From Ilumatobacteraceae bacterium (lineage in GTDB: Bacteria > Actinomycetota > Acidimicrobiia > Acidimicrobiales > Ilumatobacteraceae): a DNA stretch of 51,785 nucleotides. The notes beneath the pieces were generated by a model. It was not told the DNA's origin and ran no database searches. It was given only the letters and a program-made list of their open reading frames with translations. The translations under genes were made by a program, and so were the position numbers. Below, piece after piece: positions 32,806-42,012 of this stretch (positions are counted from its first letter, which is position 1; every line of letters starts with the position of its first letter). The DNA lies in the NCBI GenBank assembly GCA_022843125.1, contig JALHOG010000034.1, positions 1 to 51,785 of the forward strand. Direction: 5' to 3'.

Positions 32806-34938
32806 ATGAGCACCGCCGTCCTCGAACCCGAACCGCCGACACCGGCGTCCGACGCGCCGACGGAGCGCCCGCCCAAGGTGCGCACCAAGCCGTCGGCGTC
32901 CGGGTCGTTGTTCGACCGCACGATCGTCCGCGCCGCGATCGGCCAGTCGTTCCGCAAGCTCGACCCGCGGGTGCTCGCCCGCAATCCCGTGATGCTGATC
33001 GTCGAGGTCGGCGCGCTCCTCACGACCGTGCTGTTCGTGCGCGACCTCGGCAGCTCGACGGCGCAGGAGAACGTCTTCGCCGGCCTGGTCGCCGCGTTCC
33101 TGTGGTTCACGGTGCTCTTCGCGAACCTCGCAGAGGCGATGGCGGAGGGCCGTGGCAAGGCCCAGGCCGCCACCCTGCGCGCCACCCGCGCCGACACGAC
33201 GGCGAACGTGCTCCAGCCCGACGGCAGCGTCGTCGCCCGGTCGTCGGCCGAGCTCGACATCGGCGATCGGTGCGTCGTGACCGCCGGCGAGGTGATCCCC
33301 GGCGACGGCGACGTGATCGAGGGCATCGCCACCGTGGACGAGTCGGCGATCACCGGAGAGTCGGCGCCGGTGATCCGCGAGAGCGGCGGCGACCGCTCGG
33401 CCGTCACCGGCGGCACCCGGGTGCTCAGCGACCGCATCGTCGTGCAGATCTCGGCCCGACCCGGCGAGACGTTCCTCGACCGCATGATCTCGCTCGTCGA
33501 GGGCGCCGACCGGCAGAAGACCCCGAACGAGATCGCCCTGTCGATCCTCCTCTCCGGGCTCACGATCATCTTCCTGCTGGCCGTCGTGACGCTGCAGCCG
33601 TTCGCGATCTACTCGGGCGCCGAGCAGCCGGTGATCGTGCTGGTCGCCCTGCTCGTGTGCCTCATCCCGACCACGATCGGCGGGTTGCTCTCGGCGATCG
33701 GCATCGCTGGGATGGACCGGCTCGTGCAGCGCAACGTGCTCGCCATGTCGGGGCGCGCGGTCGAGGCGGCCGGCGACGTGACGACCCTGCTGCTCGACAA
33801 GACCGGCACGATCACGTTCGGCTCGCGGCAGGCTGCCGAGTTCATCCCGGTCCACGGGGTGACCGAGGCGACGGTTGCGGAGGGCGCGCTGGTGTCCTCG
33901 CTCGCCGACGAGACGCCGGAGGGCCGGTCGATCGTCGAGCTCGCGGTCGGCCGGTACGGGCAGGTCGCCGCCGACGAGCCGGACGCCGTGCTCGTTCCCT
34001 TCACCGCGCAGACCCGCATGTCGGGGATGGACCTCGCGAGCGGCCGGTCGGTGCGCAAGGGCGCGGCCGACTCGGTCCGGCGGTTCGTGCAGGAGCAGGG
34101 CGGCGAGGTGCCGATCGAGCTGCTGCCGATCGTGGAGCAGGTGTCGAACGACGGCGCGACGCCGCTCGTGGTGATCGACCGCCGGCCGGGCGAGGCGTGG
34201 CAGGTGCTCGGCGTCGTGCGGTTGAAGGACACTGTGAAGCCCGGCATGCGCGAGCGCTTCGACGAGCTGCGCTCGATGGGCATCCGCACCGTGATGATCA
34301 CGGGCGACAACCCGCTCACCGCGGCGGCGATCGCGGCCGAGGCCGGCGTCGACGACTTCCTCGCCGAGGCGACCCCCGAGGACAAGATGGCGCTGATCAA
34401 GCGCGAGCAGGCGGGCGGCAACCTCGTGGCCATGACCGGCGACGGGACGAACGACGCCCCGGCGCTCGCCCAGGCCGACGTCGGCGTGGCGATGAACACC
34501 GGCACGCAGGCCGCCAAGGAGGCCGGCAACATGGTCGACCTCGACAGCAACCCGACGAAGCTGATCGAGATCGTTGCGGTCGGCAAGCAGTTGCTCATGA
34601 CCCGCGGCTCGCTCACGACGTTCTCGATCGCGAACGACGTCGCCAAGTACTTCGCGATCATCCCGGCGATGTTCGCCGGCGCCCTGCCGCAGCTCGACCG
34701 GTTGAACGTGATGGACCTGGCGTCGCCGCGCACGGCGATTCTGTCGGCGGTCGTGTTCAACGCGCTCGTCATCATCGGTCTCGTACCGCTCGCGCTGCGC
34801 GGTGTGCGCTTCCGCGCCGAGGCGGCGACCGCGGTGCTCCGGCGCAATCTGCTCGTCTACGGGCTGGGCGGCGTCGCCGTGCCGTTCGTGGGCATCAAGC
34901 TGATCGACCTCGTCATCTCGACCCTGGGGGTGCAGTGA
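32806..34938 (+). CDS. kdpB: KdpB, P-type ATPase catalytic subunit
   Basis: This 710-aa protein has the P-type ATPase set: [14 protein letters not shown] (A domain TGES), [12 protein letters not shown] with phosphorylated D331, and [41 protein letters not shown] (hinge). An N-terminal extension of about 60 residues is Pro- and Thr-rich. It hydrolyses ATP to drive K+ through KdpA. ATG 32806 lies 11 nt after kdpA. Confidence 0.97.
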   Translation: MSTAVLEPEPPTPASDAPTERPPKVRTKPSASGSLFDRTIVRAAIGQSFRKLDPRVLARNPVMLIVEVGALLTTVLFVRDLGSSTAQENVFAGLVAAFLWFTVLFANLAEAMAEGRGKAQAATLRATRADTTANVLQPDGSVVARSSAELDIGDRCVVTAGEVIPGDGDVIEGIATVDESAITGESAPVIRESGGDRSAVTGGTRVLSDRIVVQISARPGETFLDRMISLVEGADRQKTPNEIALSILLSGLTIIFLLAVVTLQPFAIYSGAEQPVIVLVALLVCLIPTTIGGLLSAIGIAGMDRLVQRNVLAMSGRAVEAAGDVTTLLLDKTGTITFGSRQAAEFIPVHGVTEATVAEGALVSSLADETPEGRSIVELAVGRYGQVAADEPDAVLVPFTAQTRMSGMDLASGRSVRKGAADSVRRFVQEQGGEVPIELLPIVEQVSNDGATPLVVIDRRPGEAWQVLGVVRLKDTVKPGMRERFDELRSMGIRTVMITGDNPLTAAAIAAEAGVDDFLAEATPEDKMALIKREQAGGNLVAMTGDGTNDAPALAQADVGVAMNTGTQAAKEAGNMVDLDSNPTKLIEIVAVGKQLLMTRGSLTTFSIANDVAKYFAIIPAMFAGALPQLDRLNVMDLASPRTAILSAVVFNALVIIGLVPLALRGVRFRAEAATAVLRRNLLVYGLGGVAVPFVGIKLIDLVISTLGVQ

Positions 34939-35543
34939 TGCGTACCGCCGTCCGCCAGTTCGCGCGGCAGCTCGTCCCGGCCCTCGTGGCGCTTGCGAGC
35001 TTCACGCTGCTGCTGGGCATCATCTACCCGCTGGCGACGACCGCTGTCTCCCAGGTCGCTTTCGGCGGCCGGGCCGACGGCAGCGTCGTCGAGCGTGACG
35101 GCGTCGCTGTCGGCAGCGAGCTGATCGGCCAGCCGTTCCTGTCGCCCCAGTACTTCCACTCGCGCCCGTCGGCCGCCGGCGCCGGCTACGACGCCTCGGC
35201 GAGCGGCGGGTCGAACCTCGGGCCGCTCAACGCCGACCTGTTGGGGACGGTCGTGGAGCGGGTCGCCGAGTACCGAGCGGTGAACGGGCTCGACGCCCGG
35301 GTGCCGGTCCCCGTCGACGCCGTCACCGCATCGGCCTCGGGGCTCGACCCGCACATCTCGATCGCCAACGCGCGTCTGCAGGCGCGGCGCGTCGCCGGCG
35401 CACGTGGTGTCGCCGAGGGCGACGTGCTGGCAGAGGTGGACGCCGCGATCGACCAGCCGGCGCTCGGCGTTCTCGGCGAACCGGCCGTCGACGTGCTCGC
35501 GCTCAACCTCGCGCTCGACGCCCGGTTCGGCGCGGTGGACTGA
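34938..35543 (+). CDS. kdpC: KdpC subunit
   Basis: This 201-aa protein has one N-terminal membrane helix (LVALASFTLLLGIIYPLATTAVSQVAF), then an extracytoplasmic domain with SELIGQPFLSPQYFHSRPSAAG, SGGSNLGPLN and DPHISIANARLQARRVA, all KdpC hallmarks. It stabilises the pump and raises ATP affinity. ATG 34938 overlaps the kdpB stop by one base. Confidence 0.97.
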   Translation: MRTAVRQFARQLVPALVALASFTLLLGIIYPLATTAVSQVAFGGRADGSVVERDGVAVGSELIGQPFLSPQYFHSRPSAAGAGYDASASGGSNLGPLNADLLGTVVERVAEYRAVNGLDARVPVPVDAVTASASGLDPHISIANARLQARRVAGARGVAEGDVLAEVDAAIDQPALGVLGEPAVDVLALNLALDARFGAVD

Positions 35544-35583
35544 GCGGGCGATCGCGGTGGTCGCTGCTGGCAGACTCGGGGGG

Positions 35584-38136
35584 ATGGACCGACCGGGGAG
35601 GGAGCGTGGCTCGCTCAGGATCTACCTCGGCGCGGCCCCCGGCGTGGGCAAGACGTTCGCCATGCTCGGCGAGGCTCGCCGGCGTCGTGATCGCGGCGCG
35701 GACGTCGTGGTCGGCATCGTCGAGACGCACGGCCGGCAGCACACCGCTGCCCAGATCGCCGACCTCGAGGTCCTGCCGCGCCGCAACGTCGAGTACCGCG
35801 GCACGACGCTCAGCGAGCTCGACGTCGACGCCGTGCTCGCCAGGCGGCCCGAGGTGGTCGCGATCGACGAGTTCGCGCACACGAACGCGCCGGGCAGCCG
35901 CAACGCCAAGCGCTGGCAGGACGTCGAGCAGATCCTGGCGGCAGGCATCGACGTCATCACCACGGTCAACATCCAACACCTGGAGTCGCTCAACGACGTC
36001 GTCGCCCGGATCACCGGCATCACGCAGGGCGAGACCGTGCCCGATCGGTTGGTGCGCGCCGCCGATCAGATCGAGCTGGTCGACATGTCGCCGGAGGCGC
36101 TGCGTCGCCGGATGGCACACGGCAACATCTATCCCCCCGAGCGCGCCGACGCGGCGCTCGCCAACTTCTTCCGCCCGGGCAACCTCGGCGCGTTGCGCGA
36201 GCTCGCCCTGCTCTGGGTGGCAGACCGCGTGGAGGAGCATCTCGGCGACTACATCGAGCAGCACGAGCTGACCGGTACGTGGGAGACGCGCGAGCGCGTG
36301 CTCGTGGGCATCACCGGCGCGCCAGGGTCGGACGTCCTCGTCCGCAGGGCGGCGCGGATCGCGCAGCGTGTTGGGGGCGAGTTGATCGGTGTGCACGTCG
36401 CGCAGGCCGATGCGCGCCTTGGCGCCGGCGGGGCGGGGCTGGCCGAGCAGCTCGCCCTGCTCGAGTCACTCGGCGGGACGCGGCGCGAGGTCGTGGGCGA
36501 CGACGCGGTCGCCACCCTCGTGGCGGTGGCCCGCAACGAGCACGCCACGCAGATCGTGATCGGTGCGACGCGCGAGTCCCGATGGGATCAGCTGGTGCAC
36601 GGGTCGTTCGCCGCCCGCCTGGGCAGGTTGGCGAACGACATCGACATCCACATCGTCGCCGACGACCGGGCCCTCGCCGGTCCGCCGCCGGTCGTGCCCA
36701 CCTCGCTCGCGCACCGCTTCGGCGGTCGCCGGTTTGCGCGGGCGATGGCGGTCCTGCTCGTGGGGTTGGTCGTGCTCACCGCGGTCACATCTGCCCGGCG
36801 CGAGCAGCTCGAGCTGTCGAGCACGCTGCTGCTGTACCTCGGGCTCGTCATCGGCGTCGCCGTCATCGGGGGCCGGATCGCTGCGTCGGTTGCTGCCCTC
36901 GTCTCGGCCGTGACGGTCAACTTCTTCTTCGTGCAGCCGCGCTACACGCTGGCGATCCGCGACGCCGACGACGTGATCGCGCTGGTGGTGTTCGTGGCGG
37001 TTGGGCTCGTCGTGGGTGCGCTCGTCGACCGGATCGCCGCCCAGGCGGTCGAGGCGAACCGCACCCGCGCCGAGGCGGCGATCCTCGCTCGTTCGGCAGC
37101 GCTGCTGGCGGCCGACCCGGACCCGGTCGATCGGCTCGTGGCGGCGTTGATCGACGCCTTCGGACTGACCGGGGCGCGCCTCGTCGAGGAGGTCCCCGGC
37201 GGGGACGGCGAGGTGCTCGCCGCCGCGGGCGAGGTCGCGCAGCCCGAGTACATCGTCGAGGTGGGCCGGTCGGCAACCGGTGAACACCGCAGCCTCGTCG
37301 TCGGCGGGCGGCCGCTGACGGCCGACGACCAGCGAGTGCTCACAGCGCTCGGTGGGCAGCTCGGTGTCGCCATCGACCGGCAGGCGATGCGCCAGGAGGC
37401 GCGCCGGTCGCACGAGCTCGCCGCCATCGACCGTGCGCGCACGGCGCTGCTACGGGCCGTGTCGCACGACCTCCGCACCCCGCTGGCGACGATCAAGGCG
37501 CTTGCGTCCGGGCTGCTCGACCGGAGCGTCGTCTGGCAGCCCGACGAGCTCGCCGAGATGCACGCGACGATCGACGAGGAGGCGGATCGCCTCAACCGGC
37601 TGATCGGCAACCTGCTCGATGCGAGCCGGCTGGAGTCGGGCACGCTCGCCGTGTCGCTCGAGTCGGTGCCCGTCGGCGAAGCGATCGAGGCCGCGGTCTG
37701 GAGCCTGAGCCATCGTCCCGCGGACGTCCGGATAGACACGTCGGCGTCGCTGCCGCCGGCGCTCGCCGACCGGTCGTTGCTCGAACGCTCACTGGCGAAC
37801 GTGATCGACAACGCCCGGCGCTACTCGTCGCCCGACGCGCCCGTCTTGATCACGGCAGCGCCGATCGGTGACGAGGTGCACGTGTGCGTGATCGACCGTG
37901 GCGCAGGCATTCCCGTCGACCGGCGGGGTGAGGTGCTGGCACCGTTCCAGCGGCTCGACGACACGGGGACCGACGGCGTCGGCCTCGGGCTCGCGATCGT
38001 CGACGGGTTCGTCCGGGCGATGCACGGGCGGCTGCTGCTCGACGACACGCCCGGCGGCGGTCTCACCGTGACGATCGCGCTCGCGACCGCGTCGACCCCG
38101 TCGGAACCGTGGCCTGAGTCGGTGGAGGCGACATGA
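35584..38136 (+). CDS. kdpD: KdpD, K+-responsive sensor kinase
   Basis: The 850-aa protein has the full KdpD order: an N-terminal KdpD domain with a Walker-A-like GAAPGVGKTFAML and DEFAHTNAPGSRNAKRW (about 10-220), a universal-stress-like domain (about 235-360), four membrane helices of DUF4118 (about 385-480), a GAF-like part, HisKA with H628 in VSHDLRTPLATIKALASG, and HATPase with N and G boxes (DNARRYS, RGAGIPVDRRGE, GVGLGLAIVDGF). It phosphorylates KdpE at low K+. ATG 35584 is 40 nt after kdpC. Confidence 0.95.
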   Translation: MDRPGRERGSLRIYLGAAPGVGKTFAMLGEARRRRDRGADVVVGIVETHGRQHTAAQIADLEVLPRRNVEYRGTTLSELDVDAVLARRPEVVAIDEFAHTNAPGSRNAKRWQDVEQILAAGIDVITTVNIQHLESLNDVVARITGITQGETVPDRLVRAADQIELVDMSPEALRRRMAHGNIYPPERADAALANFFRPGNLGALRELALLWVADRVEEHLGDYIEQHELTGTWETRERVLVGITGAPGSDVLVRRAARIAQRVGGELIGVHVAQADARLGAGGAGLAEQLALLESLGGTRREVVGDDAVATLVAVARNEHATQIVIGATRESRWDQLVHGSFAARLGRLANDIDIHIVADDRALAGPPPVVPTSLAHRFGGRRFARAMAVLLVGLVVLTAVTSARREQLELSSTLLLYLGLVIGVAVIGGRIAASVAALVSAVTVNFFFVQPRYTLAIRDADDVIALVVFVAVGLVVGALVDRIAAQAVEANRTRAEAAILARSAALLAADPDPVDRLVAALIDAFGLTGARLVEEVPGGDGEVLAAAGEVAQPEYIVEVGRSATGEHRSLVVGGRPLTADDQRVLTALGGQLGVAIDRQAMRQEARRSHELAAIDRARTALLRAVSHDLRTPLATIKALASGLLDRSVVWQPDELAEMHATIDEEADRLNRLIGNLLDASRLESGTLAVSLESVPVGEAIEAAVWSLSHRPADVRIDTSASLPPALADRSLLERSLANVIDNARRYSSPDAPVLITAAPIGDEVHVCVIDRGAGIPVDRRGEVLAPFQRLDDTGTDGVGLGLAIVDGFVRAMHGRLLLDDTPGGGLTVTIALATASTPSEPWPESVEAT

Positions 38137-38822
38137 CCAAGATCCTCGTGGTCGACGACGAGCCGCAGATCCGTCGCGCGCTCGGTCTCAACCTCGCCGC
38201 CCGGAACTACACCGTGATCGACGCCGCGACCGGTGAGGCGGCGATGCAGGCCACCGCCACCGAGCACCCCGACCTCGTCCTGCTCGACCTCGGCCTTCCG
38301 GGGCTCAACGGCCTCGGCGTGATCCACGCGCTGCGCGGCTGGACCAAGGTGCCGATCATCGTGCTGACCGCCCGTGACGACGAGCGCTCGAAGGTCGAGG
38401 CGCTCGACGCCGGCGCCGACGACTACGTCACCAAGCCGTTCGGCATGGCCGAGCTGCTGGCGCGGATCAACGCCGCGCTGCGCCGCGCGTCCGACGGTCA
38501 CGGTGCACCCGACCCCGAGGTGGTCGCCGACGAGTTGCGGCTGGACCTCGCGGCGCATCGGGCGTTCGTGGGAGTGGCGCTGGACGAGGAGGTCCACCTG
38601 ACCGGGACCGAGTGGCAGATCGTGGGGTACCTCGTCCGCAACGCCGGAAGGTTGGTCACCCACGCCCAGCTCGCCGCGGCCGTGTGGGGCCCCGGCTACT
38701 CCCCGAACCCGAACCTGCTGCGTGTCCACATGACCAACATCCGCCGCAAGCTCGAACCCAACCCCTCCGAGCCGACCCACTTCATCACCGACACCGGTGT
38801 CGGCTACCGCTTCGACGCGTGA
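38133..38822 (+). CDS. kdpE: KdpE, response regulator
   Basis: This 229-aa OmpR/PhoB-type regulator has a receiver domain with D52 as the phospho-acceptor (LVLLDLGLPG) and K in DYVTKPFG, plus a C-terminal winged helix (TGTEWQIVGYLVRNAGRLVTHAQLAAAVWG, LRVHMTNIRRKLEPN). Its ATG overlaps the kdpD stop (ATGA). It should bind the phased GCGTGAA repeats at 29950-29999 and turn on the operon. Confidence 0.95.
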   Translation: MTKILVVDDEPQIRRALGLNLAARNYTVIDAATGEAAMQATATEHPDLVLLDLGLPGLNGLGVIHALRGWTKVPIIVLTARDDERSKVEALDAGADDYVTKPFGMAELLARINAALRRASDGHGAPDPEVVADELRLDLAAHRAFVGVALDEEVHLTGTEWQIVGYLVRNAGRLVTHAQLAAAVWGPGYSPNPNLLRVHMTNIRRKLEPNPSEPTHFITDTGVGYRFDA

Positions 38823-38835
38823 CGGTTCAACCCCG

Positions 38836-39192
38836 TCAGCGGCTGATCCAGTCGTGGGCGTCGCGCAGGTGGAGTTCGACGCGGTCCCAGTCGACGTCGC
38901 CGGTGTCGAGGTGGATACCGATCCAGCCCCTGCCGCCCACGTAGGGCGGGCGGAAGAACGTCGCGGGGTCGTCGGCGATCAACTGCTCCTGTGCGCCGGG
39001 CGGCGCTGCCATCACGACCGAGTTGCGGTCGTCGTGATGGTGGTCCCACGTGTTCGCGAACTGCTTCGGCCGCTTCCCTGCGCCGACGAACCAGGTGAGC
39101 TCACCGTGACTGATCTTCGACGTGACGTGTGGCAGCGCGTCGACGATCGCCGACAGCCGCTCCCAGACGGCGGGATCGGACGGCCGGTTCAC
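38836..39192 (-). CDS. MmcQ/YjbR-family protein
   Basis: This 118-aa protein matches the YjbR/CyaY-like fold: an early helix (VWERLSAIVDALPHVTSKISHGELTWFVG), then RPKQFANTWDHHHDDRNSVVMAAP, FRPPYVGGRGWIGIHLDTGDVDWDRVELHLRDAHDWISR. The family has no settled function and may bind DNA or a small ligand. GTG 39192 overlaps the stop of the sarcosine dehydrogenase gene (GTGA), so the two are coupled. A longer open frame upstream lies inside the neighbour and is rejected. Confidence 0.82.
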   Translation of the reverse strand: MNRPSDPAVWERLSAIVDALPHVTSKISHGELTWFVGAGKRPKQFANTWDHHHDDRNSVVMAAPPGAQEQLIADDPATFFRPPYVGGRGWIGIHLDTGDVDWDRVELHLRDAHDWISR

Positions 39193-41639
39193 GAGCGGAT
39201 CCGTTCGTTGGTCGGGTCGTAGAGGGGCCGGAGCGACACGGTCGCCGAATGCTCGGCGCCGTTCACCTCGACCGTCCAGGTCGCATCGGCCAGCCACTGG
39301 TTCGTGATCGCTGTTCCGTCACCTTCGATCATCGCCAGACCGACCGCTCCTCCGACGGTGTGCCCGTACGAGCTGGCGCGGACGTAGCCGACCGGTTGGC
39401 CGTCGCGGCGCAGCACCTCGGCGTGGTACAGCAGCGGTTCGGGGTCGAGCAGCTGCACGCCGCACAGGCGGCGGGGGAGCGGGCCGGCTTCCTTGCGGGC
39501 GAGCACGGCGTCGCGGCCGACGAACCCACCCGGCTTGTCGAACGCCATCGCGAAGCCGAACCCGCACTCGAGCGGACCGTCGGTGTTGTCGATGTCGTGG
39601 CCGTAGTCGCGGTAGCCCTTCTCCATACGCAGGCTGGCGAGCGCCTTCAACCCGGCATGTCGCAGGCCGTGATCGGCGCCGGCGGCCACGATCCGGTCGT
39701 ACACGTGCACCGCCTGCTCGGTCGGTACGTACAGCTCGTAGCCGAGCTCGCCGAGGTAGGTGATCCGCACGCACAGCACGCGTGCGAATCCGATGTCGAT
39801 CTCGCGGGCGGAGCGGAACGGGAACGCCTCGTTCGACAGGTCGGTGGTGGTGATCGACTGCAGCAGGGCCTGCGAGCGCGGCCCCTGCACGTTGATCTGC
39901 GCGTACGCGGCGGTGACGTCGGTCGCGAACGCGTGGGCGTCGCCGATGCCTCGTCGGAGCTGCGATTCGACGTGACGGTGGGCAGTGTCGGTCGCCACCA
40001 CGACGAACTGGTCGTCGGCGAGCTTCGTCACCGTGAGGTCGGCCTCGAGCAGACCGCGCTCGTTCAGCCACTGCGTGTAGGTGATCGTGCCGGGCTCGCC
40101 GTTCACGGCGTTGGCTGAGAGCCGGTCGAGCACGCGGCCAGCGTCGCGGCCCTGCACGCGGAACTTCGACATGAAGCTCATGTCCATCACGATCACGTCG
40201 TTCCGGCACGCATGGTGCTCCGCCGCCCAGCGATCCCAGAAGGCGGGGCGACCCCAGGTGAGCGGGCCGGGGTCCGGCGTCTCGCCCGGGCCGGCGTACC
40301 AGTCGGCGCCCTCCCACCCGCTGACGTCCTTGAAGGCCGCTCCCTGCTCGACGAGCCGGGCGTGCAGTGGGGACAGCTTGGCGCCGCGAGCGGTGTGCAT
40401 CTGGTGGTTGGGGTAGTGGCACTGGTACACCATCCCGAGCGACTCGACGGTCCGCGTGCGGCGGTACTCGGGGTTCGCCTGGTACGGCTGCAGGCGCGCC
40501 GGGTGCATGCCCGTGACGTCGACGCCGGGGTCGCCGTCGACGATCCAGTGCGCCACGAGCCGGCCGAGCCCGCCGCCGGTGAGGATGCCGATCGAGTTGA
40601 GACCGGCGGCGACGAAGTAGTTGTCGACCTCGGGCGCAGGCCCGACGATCGGTCGGAGGTCGGGCGTGAAGCTCTCCGGCCCGCAGAAGAACGTGCGGAT
40701 GCCGGTGTCCATCGAGACCGGCACGCGCGACATCGCCGCCTCGACGTACGGGCCCATCCGATCCCAGTCGGGCTGGAGCGACGTGAACGACGAGTCGTTC
40801 GGGATGCCCTCGACCTTCCACGGCGCGCACACCGCCTCGAACAGCCCGATCATCAGGCCGCCGACCTCTTCGCGGTAGTAGCCGTAGTTGCCCGGGTCCT
40901 CGATCACCGGCCACGACGGGTCGAGGCCCTCGATGTGCTCGGTGATGAGGTAGTAGTGCTCGGCGGCCTGGAGCGGGATCGTGACGCCAGACCTCGCACC
41001 GAGCTGGCGGGCCCACATGCCGGCCGCGTTGACGACGTACTCGCACTCGATCGTGCCGTGGTCGGTGACGACGCCACACACGCGGCCGTCACGGACGATC
41101 ACGTCCTGCACGGTGACGCCCTGCGCGATCGTCACGCCCTGCTGGCGGGCGCCCTTGGCCATCGACATCGTGACGTCGACCGGGTTCACCCGCCCGTCGC
41201 CGGCGACGTAGAACCCGGCGAGCAGGTCGTCGGTCCGCGCCAGCGGGAACATCTCGGCGACCTCACGGGGCGAGATCTCCTGGACGTCGACGCCGCAGTG
41301 GCGGTTGAACGTCGACACCCGCCGGTACTCCTCGAGCCGGCCGGGGTCGGCAGCGAGCTCGACGAACCCGACCGGCTTGAACCCGGTGGCGAGGCCGGTC
41401 TCGGCCTCGAGGTTCGCGTAGAGGTCACGGGTGTACTTCCGGAGCTCGGTCGACGTCTCCGACGTGGAGCCGAAGGTGACCATCAGGCCTGCTGCGTGCC
41501 ACGTGGTCCCGGAGGTGAGCTGGTCGCGCTCGACCAGCACCGTGTCGGTCCACCCGAGGTGACCGAGGTGGTACGCGATCGACGTGCCGATCACCCCACC
41601 GCCGATGACGACGACCCGAGCCCGATCCGGAACCGACAT
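39189..41639 (-). CDS. Sarcosine/dimethylglycine dehydrogenase (FAD + GcvT domains)
   Basis: The 816-aa protein has an N-terminal FAD-binding oxidoreductase domain (VVVIGGGVIGTSIAYHLGHLG, about 8-395). H48 in TTWHAAGL is the His that carries covalent FAD in this family. A C-terminal tetrahydrofolate-binding GcvT-type domain follows (about 430-815), with FRVQGRDAGRVLDRLSANAV and GELGYELYVPTEQAVHVYD. Such enzymes demethylate sarcosine or dimethylglycine and pass the one-carbon unit to folate, in choline/betaine breakdown. Which amine is used is not certain. ATG 41639 has TAGCGT 7 nt upstream and no Shine-Dalgarno. Confidence 0.9.
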   Translation of the reverse strand: MSVPDRARVVVIGGGVIGTSIAYHLGHLGWTDTVLVERDQLTSGTTWHAAGLMVTFGSTSETSTELRKYTRDLYANLEAETGLATGFKPVGFVELAADPGRLEEYRRVSTFNRHCGVDVQEISPREVAEMFPLARTDDLLAGFYVAGDGRVNPVDVTMSMAKGARQQGVTIAQGVTVQDVIVRDGRVCGVVTDHGTIECEYVVNAAGMWARQLGARSGVTIPLQAAEHYYLITEHIEGLDPSWPVIEDPGNYGYYREEVGGLMIGLFEAVCAPWKVEGIPNDSSFTSLQPDWDRMGPYVEAAMSRVPVSMDTGIRTFFCGPESFTPDLRPIVGPAPEVDNYFVAAGLNSIGILTGGGLGRLVAHWIVDGDPGVDVTGMHPARLQPYQANPEYRRTRTVESLGMVYQCHYPNHQMHTARGAKLSPLHARLVEQGAAFKDVSGWEGADWYAGPGETPDPGPLTWGRPAFWDRWAAEHHACRNDVIVMDMSFMSKFRVQGRDAGRVLDRLSANAVNGEPGTITYTQWLNERGLLEADLTVTKLADDQFVVVATDTAHRHVESQLRRGIGDAHAFATDVTAAYAQINVQGPRSQALLQSITTTDLSNEAFPFRSAREIDIGFARVLCVRITYLGELGYELYVPTEQAVHVYDRIVAAGADHGLRHAGLKALASLRMEKGYRDYGHDIDNTDGPLECGFGFAMAFDKPGGFVGRDAVLARKEAGPLPRRLCGVQLLDPEPLLYHAEVLRRDGQPVGYVRASSYGHTVGGAVGLAMIEGDGTAITNQWLADATWTVEVNGAEHSATVSLRPLYDPTNERIRS

Positions 41640-41646
41640 GTTCCGG

Positions 41647-41652
41647 ACGCTA
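41647..41652 (-). promoter_or_regulatory. Putative -10 element of the sarcosine dehydrogenase gene
   Basis: TAGCGT on the minus strand, 7 nt before ATG 41639. It sits immediately next to a palindromic repeat. Confidence 0.4.
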
Positions 41653-41653
41653 C

Positions 41654-41684
41654 GTGACGGAGTTGGTCAGACCCATACCGTCAC
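41654..41684 (+). repeat. 31-bp palindromic repeat, copy 1
   Basis: The unit starts GTGACGGAG, has the core GGTCAGACC (an odd palindrome) and ends CCGTCAC. Read in reverse it matches copy 2 at 29 of 31 positions. Confidence 0.65.
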
Positions 41685-41720
41685 AGGTCGGCCGGCGCGA
41701 CGCGCTCGGGCACCCGCCAT

Positions 41721-41751
41721 GTGACGGAATGGGTCAGACCAACTCCGTCAC
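41721..41751 (-). repeat. 31-bp palindromic repeat, copy 2 (inverted)
   Basis: The unit starts GTGACGGAATG, has the core GGTCAGACC and ends TCCGTCAC. The two copies are 36 bp apart in opposite orientation and could form a long hairpin after the small membrane protein gene. The 115-bp gap holds nothing else apart from the downstream gene's -10. Confidence 0.65.
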
Positions 41752-41754
41752 GGC

Positions 41755-41937
41755 TCAGTCGGAGGACTTCAGCTTCAGGTACAGCGCGAGGAGGACACCG
41801 AGCAGCACGATCCAGACGAAGAACCGCACGATGAACGCGATCGTGCCGATGATCAACCCGAGGAACCAGTAGACGATCAGGGCGACGATCAGCCACCCGA
41901 CCACGCTCGCCAGCACCGACTTCGACCCGATCGCCAC
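41755..41937 (-). CDS. 60-aa membrane protein
   Basis: GTG 41937 starts a 60-residue protein with two hydrophobic helices (about VVGWLIVALIVYWFLGLIIG and FIVRFFVWIVLLGVLLALYL) and a short charged end KLKSSD. I recognise no family. A TAGCGT 6 nt before the start supports expression. Its stop is 3 nt from the second palindromic repeat, which may be its terminator. Confidence 0.65.
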   Translation of the reverse strand: MAIGSKSVLASVVGWLIVALIVYWFLGLIIGTIAFIVRFFVWIVLLGVLLALYLKLKSSD

Positions 41938-41943
41938 ACGCCC

Positions 41944-41949
41944 ACGCTA
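41944..41949 (-). promoter_or_regulatory. Putative -10 element of the 60-aa membrane protein gene
   Basis: TAGCGT on the minus strand, 6 nt before GTG 41937, with the same hexamer as the sarcosine dehydrogenase gene. Confidence 0.4.
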
Positions 41950-41998
41950 CGCGCGTTCTGTGCGGGGCGCGGGCGCGGTGAACACGTGGCGGTCGGCG

Positions 41999-42004
41999 TA
42001 GGGT
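41999..42004 (+). promoter_or_regulatory. Putative -10 element of the FtsX-type permease gene
   Basis: TAGGGT, 8 nt, then GTG 42013. This decides the start over the in-frame GTG at 41986, which lies upstream of the hexamer. Confidence 0.4.
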
Positions 42005-42012
42005 TCGTCGCC

